A stretch of 64,000 nucleotides of DNA. It comes from Begonia masoniana (Eukaryota; Streptophyta; Magnoliopsida; Cucurbitales; Begoniaceae). The stretch is from NCBI GenBank assembly GCA_022432975.1, contig CM039510.1, positions 15,332,381 through 15,396,380 on the forward strand, written 5' to 3'. The position numbers and the translations under genes are program-made. The notes beneath the pieces were generated by a model. That model was not told where the DNA came from. It searched no databases and was given only the letters and a program-made list of their open reading frames with translations. Positions 42,469 to 55,083 of the stretch are shown here, one piece after another (within the stretch, counting starts at the first letter, position 1; each line of letters begins with the position of its first letter).

Positions 42469-43769
42469 CGGGGCAAGTCAAGTGAAGTAAAGTAAAGAAA
42501 CGAAAAATGAACATGTTTTGCAAAAATTCATGCATTCATGTATATGTACATGTTAGTGCACTCCTTACTAAGCATTAGACTTATTGTTTATTTTGTATGA
42601 TATAGGTGAGGAAAAGCAGCACGGTAAGATTACATGAGCACGCTAGGATTACGGGCGCAATTGGAGGAGTACGACCATGGCGGCAACCCGGCAACATTGT
42701 TAGGGCGATTCCGACCGTGGTTAGTATGTGTAGGTGTCAATTTTGTTTGGAAGTGATTAAGAAAGTTTAAGTATGTGTATAGAAATGTGATGGAAGAATG
42801 TATGGAAATGTTTATGTATGTGGATGGAATGGTTTGTTAGAAAATGTATGAAAAGTGGAGTTTTGAAGTATATGTTGTGGTAGTAGAACTGTCTAGAATG
42901 CGGAGTCTTTATTTGGAAAATATACTGGAATTGTTTGGATGTTTTTAAACTTGTAGGGATTTGCTCGTTTTTTAGAGCGATCCATGTAGTTGGTTTTCGT
43001 GAATTTTTAATACGTTTTCGGATACATTTTTGGGCTCCGTTTTAAGTCGAGATTTTAAGGGTTGAGGTATTTTACGTTTAGAAATGTTTGAAGTAAGTTT
43101 ATGGGTGAAGTGTAGGTGTAAAAAAAAGGGAAAAGTAGAGAAATGGTGAAAAAGGTGGAGAAGGGCGCGGAGGGAGCGCCGGGGCGCACTAAGCACGCGC
43201 GGGGCGAGCAAGCGCAGCAGGCGCGGTGCATGCCACAGCCGATCGATCGGCACCTTCTCTGGAGCGCGGGCGCGATCGGCAGAGAGGCTGCCGATCAATC
43301 CGTGCTCGGCGCGCGCTCTCTGCATGCGGTGATAGTGCGCAACGCGCACGCTGTCTAGGCGACATGCGCACTGCACCACCCGAGGCCCAACATGTTTTTT
43401 TTTAAATTGACTTTTCAAAACACGTTTCAACCCGACCTTTTACAATACTTTTTAAACGTATTTTACGAGCGACCCCCACGTATTTTAAAGGATTTTATGG
43501 ACCCAAAAACCGAGCCGACATTTTATCGAAAAATGGTTTTCGTCTCGTTTTTAATGTTTTAAAAGTCGAAACATTTTACGCCCAAAATGTCTAAGTCAAA
43601 GTTAGACCCTAAAGGTCGATAGAGGTGGGTCAATTGTCTAAGTCCGTTTTCCTTTAAAGTGTTAAGTAAAAATGAAAATATTTACATGAAAATACGAGGG
43701 CTTAAGTCAAAGTTAAGTCAATGTCAAGTCAAGTCCGGTGACGGCCCGGAGAGGGTTGGGGTCGTTACA
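42469..43769 (+). mobile_element. W-like gypsy LTR, 3' part
   Basis: It begins inside the intron-like module: P3 TAAGCATTAGACTTA at 42569-42583 and acceptor TGATATAG|GTGAGG at 42605. It ends GGGGTCGTTACA at 43769. It contains a GC-rich block with CCGATCGATCGG palindromes (43176-43310). The 5' part is missing. No gene is seen. Confidence 0.65.
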
Positions 43770-45099
43770 CGTATACCAGAAGAACTTGAGCATTTTACTA
43801 AAATCGTTCAAAACTACTTAAATCCGTATACTACTCCAAAATTTTGTAAAAACCACTATTGAAACTAACAGAGTATCATTATCAGAAAGAGTCTCAAATT
43901 GTATTCAAAACATCAAAACTACTACTGTCCCTAAAACTCTCAACATATTTAAATTGAATCATGGTTCACTAAACCTTCTCATCAACTGACACTCGTTAAA
44001 CCGCCTCATCAGAATCACCAATCCGTGGCATTGAAGTGCTCCCCCAACAGCCTAATCTTCAACATGTTCAGAAAACACACCTTCTGATGCTTCTTCACCT
44101 ACATCACAAAACTCATCTATTAGCCTAATGCTAAGTAAGTAAAGCAATAATGAAATGGAATGCTGAAACATAAATTCCTAAACATGCAGTTTCTACTTTC
44201 TCATCTCAGTTGCATATGCATTCGTTTCTGATCTAATCCCCCTATGAAATTGGAAGTTGGATCTCCTCTCTCTTGATTAAGGGGTGGATTAGTTCCCTTA
44301 ACAACTGTTCAGATCCCCCTGTGAAATTGGGGTTTGGATCACTTCCCCCAAAGTCATACATCCTCTCTCTTGATTAAGGGGCGGATTAGTTCCCTTAACA
44401 ACGGTTACAGTCTGTTCATTCTTTACCATGTCATTTCATGTAAATTCATTTTCGCAAAATTTTCAAAATATGATGCATGGCATACGAACACATTCAAGCA
44501 TGCACAATCCTACTGTTTTGTGATGTAGGCCCGAAGGCACAAGCATACTTCACTTACCTAGTCTCTTGGAAATGCTCGGTTTCAAACTACTTCAGACATT
44601 TTGCTCACCTAATTCAAAAACAGAATACCGATTAGATCTTCACTAAACCTTATTCCAAACTATTCAGAAACTTATGGAGCTAGTTCAGAACTCTATCCTA
44701 TATGCATTCCCGATTCCTTACGGGACCCGACTCAACTCTTACACCCTACATTTTCCAAGAATATGCATCTACGATACACCTCTATCGTCTATAATCATAA
44801 TGTAGTGAGATACCTTAGTAAAACTCACCTAAGCCGAAGGAAAAATAGGAGAAGAATCTCCTAGCGCACTCTGTTGAGCTGAGAAGCTGAGAGTCGAAAA
44901 TGGTTTGGGAAAAACAGTGGCGGCTACAGTGCATTAAACCCAAAACCTCTTTTCTTAAATACGTTATCCACTTTTAAATTTTCAATTACCCTTATGCCCT
45001 CGCCTAGTCATCCACTAACCCTGCATTTATTCTTGCCATGTAAAGTGTACCATTAATTAAAAGATTAAATAATTAGTTCCATAGAACCGGGCTGTTACA
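43770..45099 (-). repeat. Y 3' LTR, truncated
   Basis: The start TGTAACAGCCCGG is at 45099, next to the polypurine tract. It aligns with 55930-57276 and lacks the part matching 55238-55929. Its cut end abuts the W-like LTR end at 43769. The module 44099-44557 is complete. Confidence 0.9.
44099..44557 (-). promoter_or_regulatory. LTR intron-like module (Y 3' LTR)
   Basis: The donor has GTAAGT at 44552-44557. P1 is GCC-TTCG-GGC. P2 is a perfect 14-bp inverted repeat (GTTTTGTGATGTAG at 44515-44528 and CTACATCACAAAAC at 44099-44112). P3 is TTAGC-ATTAG-GCTAA. It ends at TGTAG|GTGAAG. Confidence 0.66.
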
Positions 45100-45134
45100 A
45101 TCTACCCTCCTTAAACGAATTTTGTCCTCAAAAT

Positions 45135-46905
45135 TCAGTACCTGAATAATTCTGGATGTTGGTCCATCATGTCTTGCTGGCGCTCCCAAGTTGTCTCCTC
45201 TATGTTCTGGTTGTGCCATAAGACTTTCACGAGAGGAACTTCTTTGTTACGCAACACCTTCACAGCATAGTCTAGGATCCTTACTGGTTTATCCTCATAT
45301 GCAAGGGTTGGATGAACTTCAATACTCTGCTGTTCTACAATCTGTGATGGATCTCGTACACACTTCCTCAACATAGATACATGGAACACATTATGTATTC
45401 CTTCCATAGAGATGAGTAGCTGTAACTCGTAAGCTGCCTTCCTGATCCTTTTTAAGATTGAAAAGGGTCCAATAAATCTGGGGTTCAACTTGCCTCTCTT
45501 ACCAAATCTCACAACTCCCTTGAATGGTGATACCTTAAGAAAAACTTCATCACCTACCTCAAACTCCAATTCTCTATGTTTTTTATCAGCATAGCTTTTC
45601 TGTCGGCTCTGAGCTGTCAAAATCCGCTGGCGGATGAGGGCAACCTTCTCAACAGTTTGTTACACAATGTCAGGACCAAGCAACTGTGCTTCACCAACTT
45701 CATCCCAGTACAAAGGTGATCTACATTTTCGCCCATACAAGGCCTCATAAGGTGTCATTCCTATTGTTGCCTGAAAACTGTTATTATAAGAAAACTCCAC
45801 CAATGACAAATATTTACTCCAAGATCCTTGAAAATCTAAAACACATGCACGGAGCATATCTTCTAAGGTCTGAATAGTTCTCTCGGATTTTCCATCTGTT
45901 TGAGGGTGAAAGGCTGTGCTAAAGTTGAGTTGTGTTCCCATAGCCTTGTGCAAACTTTTCCAAAACTTAGATGTGAATCGAGAATCTCGGTCTGAAACTA
46001 TGGTACCTGGAACTCCATGTAACCTAACAATCTCTTGCACATACAAATCAACAAGCTGATCCATCGAGTATGTCATCCTCATTGGCAGAAAGTGGGAAGA
46101 TTTAGTTAATCGATCAACTATCACCCAAATTGCATCATGTTCCTTTGCTGTTCTAGGCAATCCCACAAAAAAGTCCATCGTTATTTGTTCTCATTTCCAT
46201 TCAGGAACTGGTAAAGGTTGTAATGTTCCTGAGGGTCTCTGATGCTCAGCTTTATTCTGCTGACAACACAAACATGATCCTACATACTCTGCCACACTCT
46301 TTTTCATACTTGGCCACCAATAATGCTGTTTAAGATCCTTGTACATCTTTGTACTCCCAGGGTGAACAGAAAATCTAAAAGAATGTGCTTCAGAAAGAAT
46401 TTCATCTCGAAGTTCTTTTATGGCAGGAACAAACCATCTATTTCTAAACTTAAGGATTCCATCAGCAGAATAGTTAAAATCAGATTTGTCCGTAGAATCC
46501 ATGCTTAACTTGTACTTGTTGCACTCTACATCATTTATCTGGGCTTCCTTTATTCTTTCAAGAATGGTAGGTCTTAAGGATATTGCAGTAAGCATGGCTG
46601 ACACACTGTGCACTGCTTCTAAATTAAACCTTTGGAATTCGGTCTCTAAGGCTAATGGCACGTCAAGAATCAAGGCTGAGGCTGAAGTTGTCACTCTACT
46701 CAAGGCATCTGCCACAACATTTGCTTTGCCGGGATGGTATTTAATCTCAAAATCGTAATCCTTTACAAATTCCAACCATTGACGTTGCCTCATATTTAAT
46801 TCCTTTTGTGTGAAGATATATTTCAAACTTTTATGGTCCGAGAATATATCACAAGTTTGTCCATACAGGTAGTGCCTCCAAATCTTAAGTGCGAATACTG
46901 GTCCT
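45135..46905 (-). pseudogene. pol: Y pol: RNase H end, integrase and chromodomain-like tail
   Basis: The minus frame gives the RNase H end ([14 protein letters not shown]), the H2C2 zinc domain (HPGSTKM...CLCCQQNK) and the integrase core. All three acidic residues are present (Asp in MDFFVGLP, Asp in SDRDSRF, Glu in GKSERTIQ). A GDEVFLKVSPFKG block and a chromodomain-like tail ending HPELFRY follow. Stops occur at about 46189 (TGG to TGA) and 45658 (CAA to TAA). Upstream a 65-bp tandem duplication (46841-46964) shifts the frame within RNase H. Confidence 0.92.
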
Positions 46906-46964
46906 AGAATATATCACAAGTTTGTCCATACAGGTAGTGCCTCCAAATCTTAAGTGCGAATACT
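46841..46964. repeat. 65-bp tandem duplication inside RNase H
   Basis: GAATATATCACAAGTTTGTC recurs with a period of 65 bp (46842 and 46907). The first 58 bases of each unit are identical. It separates the RNase H frames ending at 46904 and 46826. Confidence 0.93.
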
Positions 46965-47807
46965 ACTGCAGCTAATTTCAAGTCATGAGTAGGGTAATTC
47001 TTCTCATGTGTTTTCAACTGCCTAGAGGCATAAGCTATTACTTTTTCCTCTTGCAACAAGACACAGCCAAGTCCAATCTTGGATGCATCACAGTAAATGC
47101 TAAATTTACCATCATCAACAGGAAGGGTCAAAATTAGAGCATTTGTCAGTTTCTATTTCAAGGTCTGAAAACTATGCTCACAATCCTAAGTCCACGCATA
47201 CTTCATATTTTTCCTAGTTAACCGAGTGAGGGGTGTTGCAATCTTTGAGAATCCTTGAATAAACTTCCTGTAATATCCTACAAGTCCAAGGAAACTCCGA
47301 ATATCTGCAGCATTCTTCGGTTGGGGCCACTCCTTGACTACTTGAACCTTGGCTGGGTCGACAGATACTCCATCACCAGAGATCACATGACCAAGGAAGT
47401 GAACTCTGTCCAGCAAAAACTCACATTTGGAAAACTTGGCATAGAGTTGGTGCTGCCTTAGTACCCCTAATACTAAGTTCAAATGTTCTGCATGTTCTTC
47501 ACTAGAACGTGAATAGATTAAAATGTCATCTATAAACACAATAACAAACTTGTCTAGATACTCATGAAACACTCTATGCATAAGATCCATGAAGGCTGCC
47601 AGTGCATTTGTCAATCCAAATGACATAACCAAAAAACTCATAATGTCCATACCTTGTGCGAAAGGCAGTCTTTGGAATATCTTCGGTTTTGACTTTCAGT
47701 TGGTAGTAACCTGACCTCAAATCAATCTTAGAGAAAACTCGTGCACCACGGAGTTGGTCAAATAGGTCATCAATCCTCGGTAATGGATACTTGTTCTTGA
47801 CAGTTAA
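46906..47807 (-). pseudogene. pol: Y pol: RT C-terminal half and RNase H start (copy A)
   Basis: The minus frame from [12 protein letters not shown] carries the active site [24 protein letters not shown] and [15 protein letters not shown], then RNase H ([11 protein letters not shown]). It has a TAG where copy B has GAG (about 47190). Upstream of MSFGLTN the frame shifts by one base relative to the preceding [12 protein letters not shown]. The right edge at 47807 is the GTTAA target of the T solo LTR. It is nearly identical to copy B. Confidence 0.88.
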
Positions 47808-48155
47808 TTTAGCGACCCTAATACGGTACCCGTATTCCCATACTATATTATTCTTTTTTTTTACTCTCTATATTTTAAATACACTCTAGGCAGAACTTAA
47901 ACTGATATCGAAACCAGAATCGAAATCGGAATTGAAATCTAGGTTTAAAACCATTTAAAACAAACATAAAACTATTTAATAAAACAATTAAAAACTATAA
48001 AACAATTAAACAAAACATTGATTAAAATGGGAGGGCAAAACTGTCAGCCCGTGACAAAAAGGGGGCAGCGACCAGTCGCTGCTACATGCAGCGACTGATC
48101 ACTGCATGAGGAGCAGCGAGCGGCGACCAGTCGCTGCACTTTGCACCGACTGAAA
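47020..48155. repeat. Duplicated block around assembly gap, copy A
   Basis: This block is almost identical to 48900-50030 (RT, target site and the first roughly 340 bp of the T LTR). It ends in a run of A (48153-48175) and copy B starts after a run of T. Because both copies share the same transposon insertion point and flank a run of N, a false duplication in assembly is more likely than a biological one. Confidence 0.85.
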
Positions 48156-48867
48156 AAAAAAAAAAAAAAAAAAAATGAGGTTCACCTACTAAATCCCTAT
48201 TACCCACCTTATATTTTCGTACTTTTCTATTTTCCAAGCCTATCCTTATCTCATTATATGTTATCTATAAACATAAACATATTGTCATACAGGCAATAAG
48301 ACAGTACCTGTAATAAAGAAGGCGTGCTCTACGTCGACGTCACAGGCGCGCTAAACGCAAATATCCTGGGCATAACTTTCCTCTGATCACCGACTGACTG
48401 ANNNNNNNNNNNNNNNNNNNNNNNNNNNNNNNNNNNNNNNNNNNNNNNNNNNNNNNNNNNNNNNNNNNNNNNNNNNNNNNNNNNNNNNNNNNNNNNNNNN
48501 NTTTATAATTTTCTAAACAATAAACATAATATTAATCCACGTAAATCATTCCGTTATGTACAAAAATTATTATATTACATTTGCTTATCAACACATGGAT
48601 ATCGTGCCCAATATGTTTTTGTATCAAGAAACAATAAAAAATACCTCGAAACTAAAAAGAATTAAAATAAAAATAGTAAAACTGAAACTTGTTTACCGCT
48701 TCTTCGTGCTTCAATATCTTGTCAAACCCGATAAACTTGATCCAAACTAAAAATTCGTTATGCCTAAATATCTAGTTAAATTATCTAAATGGCTCCCGAT
48801 CTTATTTCCAACCAATTTAGTTCGTACTTTGGTTTATCGATCAGGCATCAAGCAAACTAAGTTGTTT

Positions 48868-48899
<32 letters not shown>
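48156..48899. other. Unclassified segment with 100-N assembly gap
   Basis: A poly-A run, about 225 bp of unclassified sequence, N at 48402-48501, about 365 bp of AT-rich sequence without LTR or coding signals, then a poly-T run. I see no gene; the 64-aa frame at 48556-48750 has no recognisable motif. Confidence 0.7.
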
Positions 48900-48903
<4 letters not shown>

Positions 48904-49689
48904 CTAGAGGCATAAGCTATTACTTTTTCCTCTTGCAACAAGACACAGCCAAGTCCAATCTTGGATGCATCACAGTAAATGCTAAATTTACCATCATCAA
49001 CAGGAAGGGTCAAAATTAGAGCATTTGTCAGTTTCTATTTCAAGGTCTGAAAACTATGCTCACAATCCTCAGTCCACGCATACTTCATATTTTTCCTAGT
49101 TAACCTAGTGAGGGGTGTTGCAATCTTTGAGAATCCTTGAATAAACTTCCTGTAATATCCTACAAGTCCAAGGAAACTCCGAATATCTGCAGCATTCTTC
49201 GGTTGGGGCCACTCCTTGACTACTTGAACCTTGGCTGGGTCGACAGATACTCCATCACCAGAGATCACATGACCAAGGAAGTGAACTCTGTCCAGCAAAA
49301 ACTCACATTTGGAAAACTTGGCATAGAGTTGGTGCTGCCTTAGTACCCCTAATACTAAGTTCAAATGTTCTGCATGTTCTTCACTAGAACGTGAATAGAT
49401 TAAAATGTCATCTATAAACACAATAACAAACTTGTCTAGATACTCATGAAACACTCTATGCATAAGATCCATGAAGGCTGCCAGTGCATTTGTCAATCCA
49501 AATGACATAACCAAAACACTCATAATGTCCATACCTTGTGTGAAAGGCAGTCTTTGGAATATCTTCGGTTTTGACTTTCAGTTGGTAGTAACCTGACCTC
49601 AAATCAATCTTAGAGAAAACTCGTGCACCACGGAGTTGGTCAAATAGGTCATCAATCCTCGGTAATGGATACTTGTTCTTGACAGTTAA
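48900..49689 (-). pseudogene. pol: Y pol: RT middle part (copy B)
   Basis: This has the same RT segment as copy A, with FIDDILIYS, but keeps the Glu codon that is a stop in copy A. It joins the RT start at 52321 across the T solo LTR (GTTAA at 49685-49689 and 52321-52325). The one-base frameshift before MSFGLTN is present here too. Confidence 0.85.
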
Positions 49690-49949
49690 TTTAGCGACCC
49701 TAATACGGTACCCGTATTCCCATACTATATTATTCTTTTTTTTTACTCTCTATATTTTAAATACACTCTAGGCAGAACTTAAACTGATATCGAAACCAGA
49801 ATCGAAATCGGAATTGAAATCTAGGTTTAAAACCATTTAAAACAAACATAAAACTATTTAATAAAACAATTAAAAACTATAAAACAATTAAACAAAACAT
49901 TGATTAAAATGGGAGGGCAAAACTGTCAGCCCGTGACAAAAAGGGGGCA

Positions 49950-50160
49950 GCGACCAGTCGCTGCTACATGCAGCGACTGATCACTGCATGAGGAGCAGCG
50001 AGCGGCGACCAGTCGCTGCAGCTTTGCAACGACTGATCGCTGCAGTTGCTGCAGCGAGCAGCGACCAATCGCTGCTTGCTGCAGCAATTGATCGCTGCAC
50101 ACTATGCAACAATTGATCGCTGCACACTATGCAGCGATCGCTCCTCATGCGATCATTCGC
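49950..50160. repeat. GCAGCGACCAGTCGCTGC palindrome cluster
   Basis: Successive near-palindromes built on GCAGCGAYYRRTCGCTGC run for about 200 bp. The core here is GACCAGTC or GATCGATC-like, different from the GGCGATCGATCGCC form in the related solo LTR at 38113-40673. Part of it is repeated at 48064-48150. Confidence 0.88.
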
Positions 50161-50697
50161 CACACCTTTTGTTTTCTCTTCTTCTCTCTTATTCTCTATT
50201 TTTATTTCACAAGTGGTCTCTGGAATTTCCAGAGGGCAAAACAACCTATCTACTCTCTGGAATCCGAATTCCAGAGAGCAAAATACCCCCTGCACATAAT
50301 TATCACTAACATACAATTCAACCATACACTTCACTCCGTCTATCGCTAAAAACTGACTCAAACGTATTTAAAACTATGTACATTTTCATGAAACCGAACT
50401 GCATGGATATGTTTAAAAATCTGAACAAACCTACCTGTTTTAAAATCACCCAAAACAGTTCTAAAACATTTGAAAGCGTTAAAACGTAACCTATCAACTA
50501 CCAGTACCAAACATCCTATAATTTCTATACAAACATCAGCCCAAAATGTCCCAAATAACCCCAAAATCTATACATACTTCCCCACGGGTCGTTTAAGCAT
50601 CAACTGCGCCAACACACTCCCGCGAGCATTCCCCGTCAACTGCATCATGCCTCAGGAGGAGGGACATCGTCCTCACCTGCCTCGATGTCTAGGTCAC

Positions 50698-51335
50698 CTA
50701 CACCATACAACACACTATGAGATAAAAATCTCAGTAAGACTCGTAAATGCAAATGCTATGCTATGCTATGCAATGCTATGCTATGCTATGCTATGCACTG
50801 TAGGTGTCACCGAGATCCTATCCCTCTAACTGGAGAGAGCTCATCCAGCGGGCGGACTACTCTTTCCAGCTAGAGGCGGGGGGTACACGCTTACAACACG
50901 TACAGCCGTGCCTGAGCCCCACCTCGCGTGACCTATAAACTGTATGCCTTTCGGCCTGTATGCCTTTCGGCCCATTTTAACTATATGCCTTACGGCCCAT
51001 TTTAACTATATGTCTTATGGCCCATTTTAACTATATCCCTTACGGCCCATTTTAACTATATGCCTTACAGCCCATTTTATTCTTTGCATTACCTTTAAAA
51101 CATTGTGCATATGCTTTTCTTTAAAATGCGTGATGCATGAACAGTTCTATATCATAAAGTAAACAAGCAATAACGTGTATCATCAAGACTATAAATGCAT
51201 AACCTATAACCTATGAAACCACTAAACCTGTCTACCCAACCAAAACAAATAAACATACGCATCTCCAAAACTCCTCGAGACGACATTCGACATACGGTGT
51301 AGGCCAATCGGCCAGAGAAGATCACGAGAACTTAC
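50698..51335 (-). promoter_or_regulatory. LTR intron-like module (T solo LTR in Y)
   Basis: The donor is GAG|GTAAGT (51330-51335). P1 is GGCC-GATT-GGCC. P2 pairs CTACACCGTATG with TGTATGGTGTAG, 12 pairs with 3 G-U, ending at TGTAG|GTGAC (50698). P3 is TGAGAT/ATCTCA. A 25-bp repeat lies between P2 and P3. Confidence 0.64.
50939..51080. repeat. 25-bp tandem repeat, about 5.6 copies
   Basis: The units TATATGCCTTACGGCCCATT plus five bases show 1-2 changes each. It lies within the T module in the same interval as the larger arrays. Confidence 0.92.
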
Positions 51336-52320
51336 CTCGTGTCCAAAGCAGCTCAAGCTCCGTCCACGAGCGTTGTTTGTCTGAAGCAAAACACAATATC
51401 GACGTTAAAACTAATTTAAGCTATCGATAGTCCAAATTTACAAAACCTTAACTAAGGAAACTTCCTAAAGTTCTAATCCAATTTATTGAGCTATCTATTC
51501 GAGCAATTTACGCTCGGCACCTCAATTCCCAATTTATGAGTTATTCCTAAAATCTCGAAATTTCACGAATTATAACATTTTTCCTAAATCAACTAGATTA
51601 GTCCAATAACGTCCAATATATCCTTTATATCCTTAAACACGATAAACTTATTAATTACGAACCCTAAATCGACATTTTTATCGAAACCCTAAACGAAAAC
51701 CCTAACGATAAACTCTACGAAACTCGAAATTTAACGCTCTAAAACTATAGAATCATACCTAGGGTTGTGAGAGGAGGAGAAATCACGAAGAATGGAGGAG
51801 AAACGGAGGAGAACGGAGGCCGGAATCGTCGGATCGCCGCGGCTGGCAGAGAGCTTTTCTCTCTGGCGTTCGCGGGAAGCATAGAAGAAGAAAGGAAAAT
51901 GAGGGGAAAGAAGTTTTTGGTTATTTTATAAATTTACTTTGCAAATTACCATTTTGCCCTTCTTTAGTTTATATATTTGTTTCGTCCTTCGTTTTGTTAA
52001 TCGGCTACAGATTCGGTTTCACCAAATCTCCTTATTTCACCAATAAGTCTAACTTTTTATTTGGGTCCTAACAAAACTGTCCGTTTGCAAAATGGATCTC
52101 GTTTACTATTTTTACTAAAACGTCCTTTATATTACGAGAAACTCAATTACTCGGAATTAAACGTCTAAACTCCGAAAATTCTCATAAATTCCTTAAAATC
52201 CATATTAATAATTAGGATCATAATGGCGCCTTCTTTTTGCAAAATGGACGTGATTTGACATATTTACGAAAATGTCATTATATATTAAAATAATAATATC
52301 TAGAAAAGCTGGATATTACA

Positions 52321-53561
52321 GTTAACTTATTCAATTCCCTATAATCAATGCACATACGCATCGATCCATCTTTCTTTTTGACAAAAAGAACAGGTGCACC
52401 CCATGATGAAAAGCTAGGGCGTATGAACCCTTTCTCCAACAGATCCTCTAACTGCTTCTTTATTTCTTTTAGTTCTGTTGGTGCTAATCTATATGAATTT
52501 TTAGACACAGGCTCAGCGCCGGGATAAACATCTACAATGAATTCAATTTTCCTATCTGGCGGCAAACCAGGAAGGTCATCTAAATATACTTCAGGAAAGT
52601 CTTTGACAATTAAGACATTCTGAGGATTTGCTTTTTCTACAATTTGTGTGTCTAAAACGCTAGCTAAGAAACACAAATACTCTTCACATGGGGGAGGTCT
52701 AGTGTTCATAGAAGTCATCACAGACATTTTCTTACTCTTTCTTGAAACTTGAAAGGTATGTTTCAAACTATCAGGGGGTTGGAAACTAACTATTCCAGTC
52801 CTACAATCAATTGTGGCGTGGTGTTTAAACAACCAGTCCATTCCTAGGATTACATCAAATCCCGTTATATTCATAATAATAAGATCAGCAGGTAGATTTA
52901 CGTTCCCTACTGACACATCACTGTCAAGTATCACTTGGTTAGAATGCATGTGTTCACCAGAGGGTACTGCAACATTAAACACATGCATGTAAGAGGTAAA
53001 CTGTACATCTAATTTAACAGCAAATGCAGATGCTATAAATGAATGAGTTGCACTAGAATCTAATAAGGTAAAAGCAGGCACTGAGTTAATCAATGTAGTA
53101 CCTGACACAACAGCGGGCTGTTCCTCACCCGACTCCATCATGGAGAATATCCTCGGCTTAACCATAGCAGGGCCACTCTTAGGAGCTGGGCAGTCCCTGC
53201 TAATATGGCCGACCTTGTTACAATTGTAGCATCTGGTGATTCTAGGCTTCGAGCATTCTTTGATCGTGTGTCCAACATCCTCACAGTTGAAACACTTCCC
53301 AAAACCCAATCTGCACTCGCCCGGGAGGTACTTCAAGCACTTAGGACACTGGGGGAATTTCCTGACATTCTGTATCTTCCCTCCTGTTCCTTGGCTACTC
53401 TGACCTTCAGTAAGCCTCTTCATTCCTCTTTGTTGGTGTGGCTGGACCAAATTTTGTGGGATCTCTTTTGGTCCAGCACACTTCCTTTCAGCTTCTTTCA
53501 CTTCCAGAGCAGTAGACACAACGTCACTGAATGACAAGCCTTTAATACCACAAAATTTAAC
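52321..53561 (-). pseudogene. pol: Y gag C-terminus, protease and RT start
   Basis: The minus frame continues gag after the Cassandra insertion. It has two CCHC knuckles ([30 protein letters not shown]), then protease, then the RT N-terminal part ([21 protein letters not shown] type), ending at the T solo LTR. The protease motif, normally LLDSGATHSF, reads [10 protein letters not shown], losing the invariant Gly after the catalytic Asp. DVILGMDWL and the linker to RT ([16 protein letters not shown]) are intact. Confidence 0.92.
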
Positions 53562-54439
53562 TGTAACGACCTCGTTTCCCAGCAAGATATTGTCCGCTCT
53601 GGGGATTGGGTCGTAGCCCAATATCCTCCCCACACGGCTTTGTTTGGCGAGAACTTCCCAGAAGGTCACCCAACTAGGAATTTCTCTCGCCGAAGCACTT
53701 TTAACTTCGGAGTTCTTATGGGATCCATTGCCAATCGTGCTCCAAAACGCGTCTTGCTATCTTGGGAGGGATCTCTTACATATGTTTCATTTCCATGTAC
53801 TTTACCAAGCGATGTGGGATTGTGACAACCCCCTCTTTACGACCCGGGATTCGCCTATACTCGAGTCCGGGATTCGCCTACACTCGGCTAAGGTCCCAGT
53901 TTTGCCCCGCAACCAGAGGTTTGCCCCGCAGTCGTACACATATGTTCACATTTGGGTCATCACAATCACCCCCCCTTAGGGGCCCAACGTCCTCGTTGGC
54001 CACATTTCCGGTTAGGTACAGGCTCTGATACCATTTGTAACGACCCCGTTTCCCAGCAAGATATTGTCCGCTCTGGGGATTGGGTCGTAGCCCAACTTCC
54101 TCCCCTCACGGCTTTGTTTGGCAAGAACTTCCCAGAAGGTCACCCAACCTGGAATTGCTCTCGCCGAAGCACTTTTAACTTCGGAGTTCTTATGGGATCC
54201 GTTGCCAATCGTGCTCCAAAACACGTCTTGCTATCTTGGGAGGGATCTCTTACATATGTTTCATTTCCATGTACTTCCCCAAGCGATGTGAGATTGTGAC
54301 AACCCCCTCTTTACGACCGGGGATTCGCCTATACTCGAGTCCGGGATTCGCCTACACTCGGCTTAGGTCCCGAGTTTTATCTCGCAACCTGAGGTTTGCC
54401 CCCCAGTCGTACACATACGTTCACATTCGGGTCATCACA
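53562..54439 (-). mobile_element. Cassandra TRIM in Y gag (878 bp, TSD TTAAC)
   Basis: The 5' LTR is 54036-54439 (404 bp) and the 3' LTR 53562-53964 (403 bp), flanked by TTAAC at 53557-53561 and 54440-54444. On the minus strand the PBS TGGTATCAGAGCC is at 54021-54033 and a G-rich polypurine tract lies near 53966-53978. The interior is about 70 bp. Each LTR holds a 5S rRNA-like segment (about 53648-53730 and 54120-54205). The gag frame reads across when the element and one TTAAC are ignored. Confidence 0.95.
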
Positions 54440-54444
54440 TTAAC

Positions 54445-55083
54445 TCCTCGGTAAATTTCCGACTTCAGCCCATGCACAAATTTGAACACCTTATCCTTGT
54501 TCCTGTGAGCAAAATGTCCAGCAAACCTAGATAGGGACTCGAACTGCCTACTGTACTCGGCTACCGACCCTGTCTGCTTCAAGTTCAGAAATTCCAACTT
54601 CTTTGCAGTTTGGACAGTACTGTTGAAATACTTCTCGTAGAAAATGTCCTTGAATTGTGACCAAGGCAACGTCAAAACATCAGTGGTGGTCTCTATTGTT
54701 TCCAACTAGAGTTGAGCATCACCAGCCAAATGAAACGTTGCCAACGTGACCTTGTCTCCTTCTCCAATGTTGGCGCACCTAAACATACTCTCAATCTTTC
54801 TAAGCCACCCTTCAGCAATAACCGGATCAGATGACTGTCCATCAAACGTAGGTGGTCGTAGCCTCCTGAATCTATCTCCAGAATGTTCATTGCTAGAACT
54901 CGAGTTGGCACTTCCTTGTACCTCTCGGTTCAACAGCACTCCTAACTGATCAGACTGCTGACGCACTAGGTCTGTTTGCTGACGCACCAAATGTGTCAGC
55001 TGCCTAATCACGCTAGGATCTTCTTCAGTTCTCAAGTTGGGCATCTCTCTTGGTACTCTTGGTCTTCCTGGTCGTATAGCCAT
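54445..55083 (-). pseudogene. gag: Y gag N-terminal and capsid part
   Basis: It opens at 55083 with MAIRPGRPRVPREMPNLRTE. It runs through a QTDLVRQQSDQ duplication not in the 30509 copy, FDGQSSDPVIAEGWLRKIE and the capsid core (SQFKDIFYEKYF, LKQTGSVAEYSRQFESLSRF). A TAG near 54706 replaces the Trp codon of the LLWVET motif. It is then interrupted at 54444 by the Cassandra element. Confidence 0.93.

Larger units (their letters stand above)
49690..52320 (-). mobile_element. T-family solo LTR in Y RT (TSD GTTAA)
   Basis: The minus strand starts TGTAATATCCAGC at 52320 and ends GGGTCGCTAAA at 49690 (terminal CA mutated). It is flanked by GTTAA on both sides. It contains the module 50698-51335, a CAGCGATCGCTGC-type palindrome cluster and a 25-bp repeat. 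It has no interior. Confidence 0.9.

Noticed and set aside
43143..43430. GC-rich 71-152 aa frames near 43.2 kb
   Set aside because: They lie in the palindromic GC block of an LTR end; composition alone explains the open frames.
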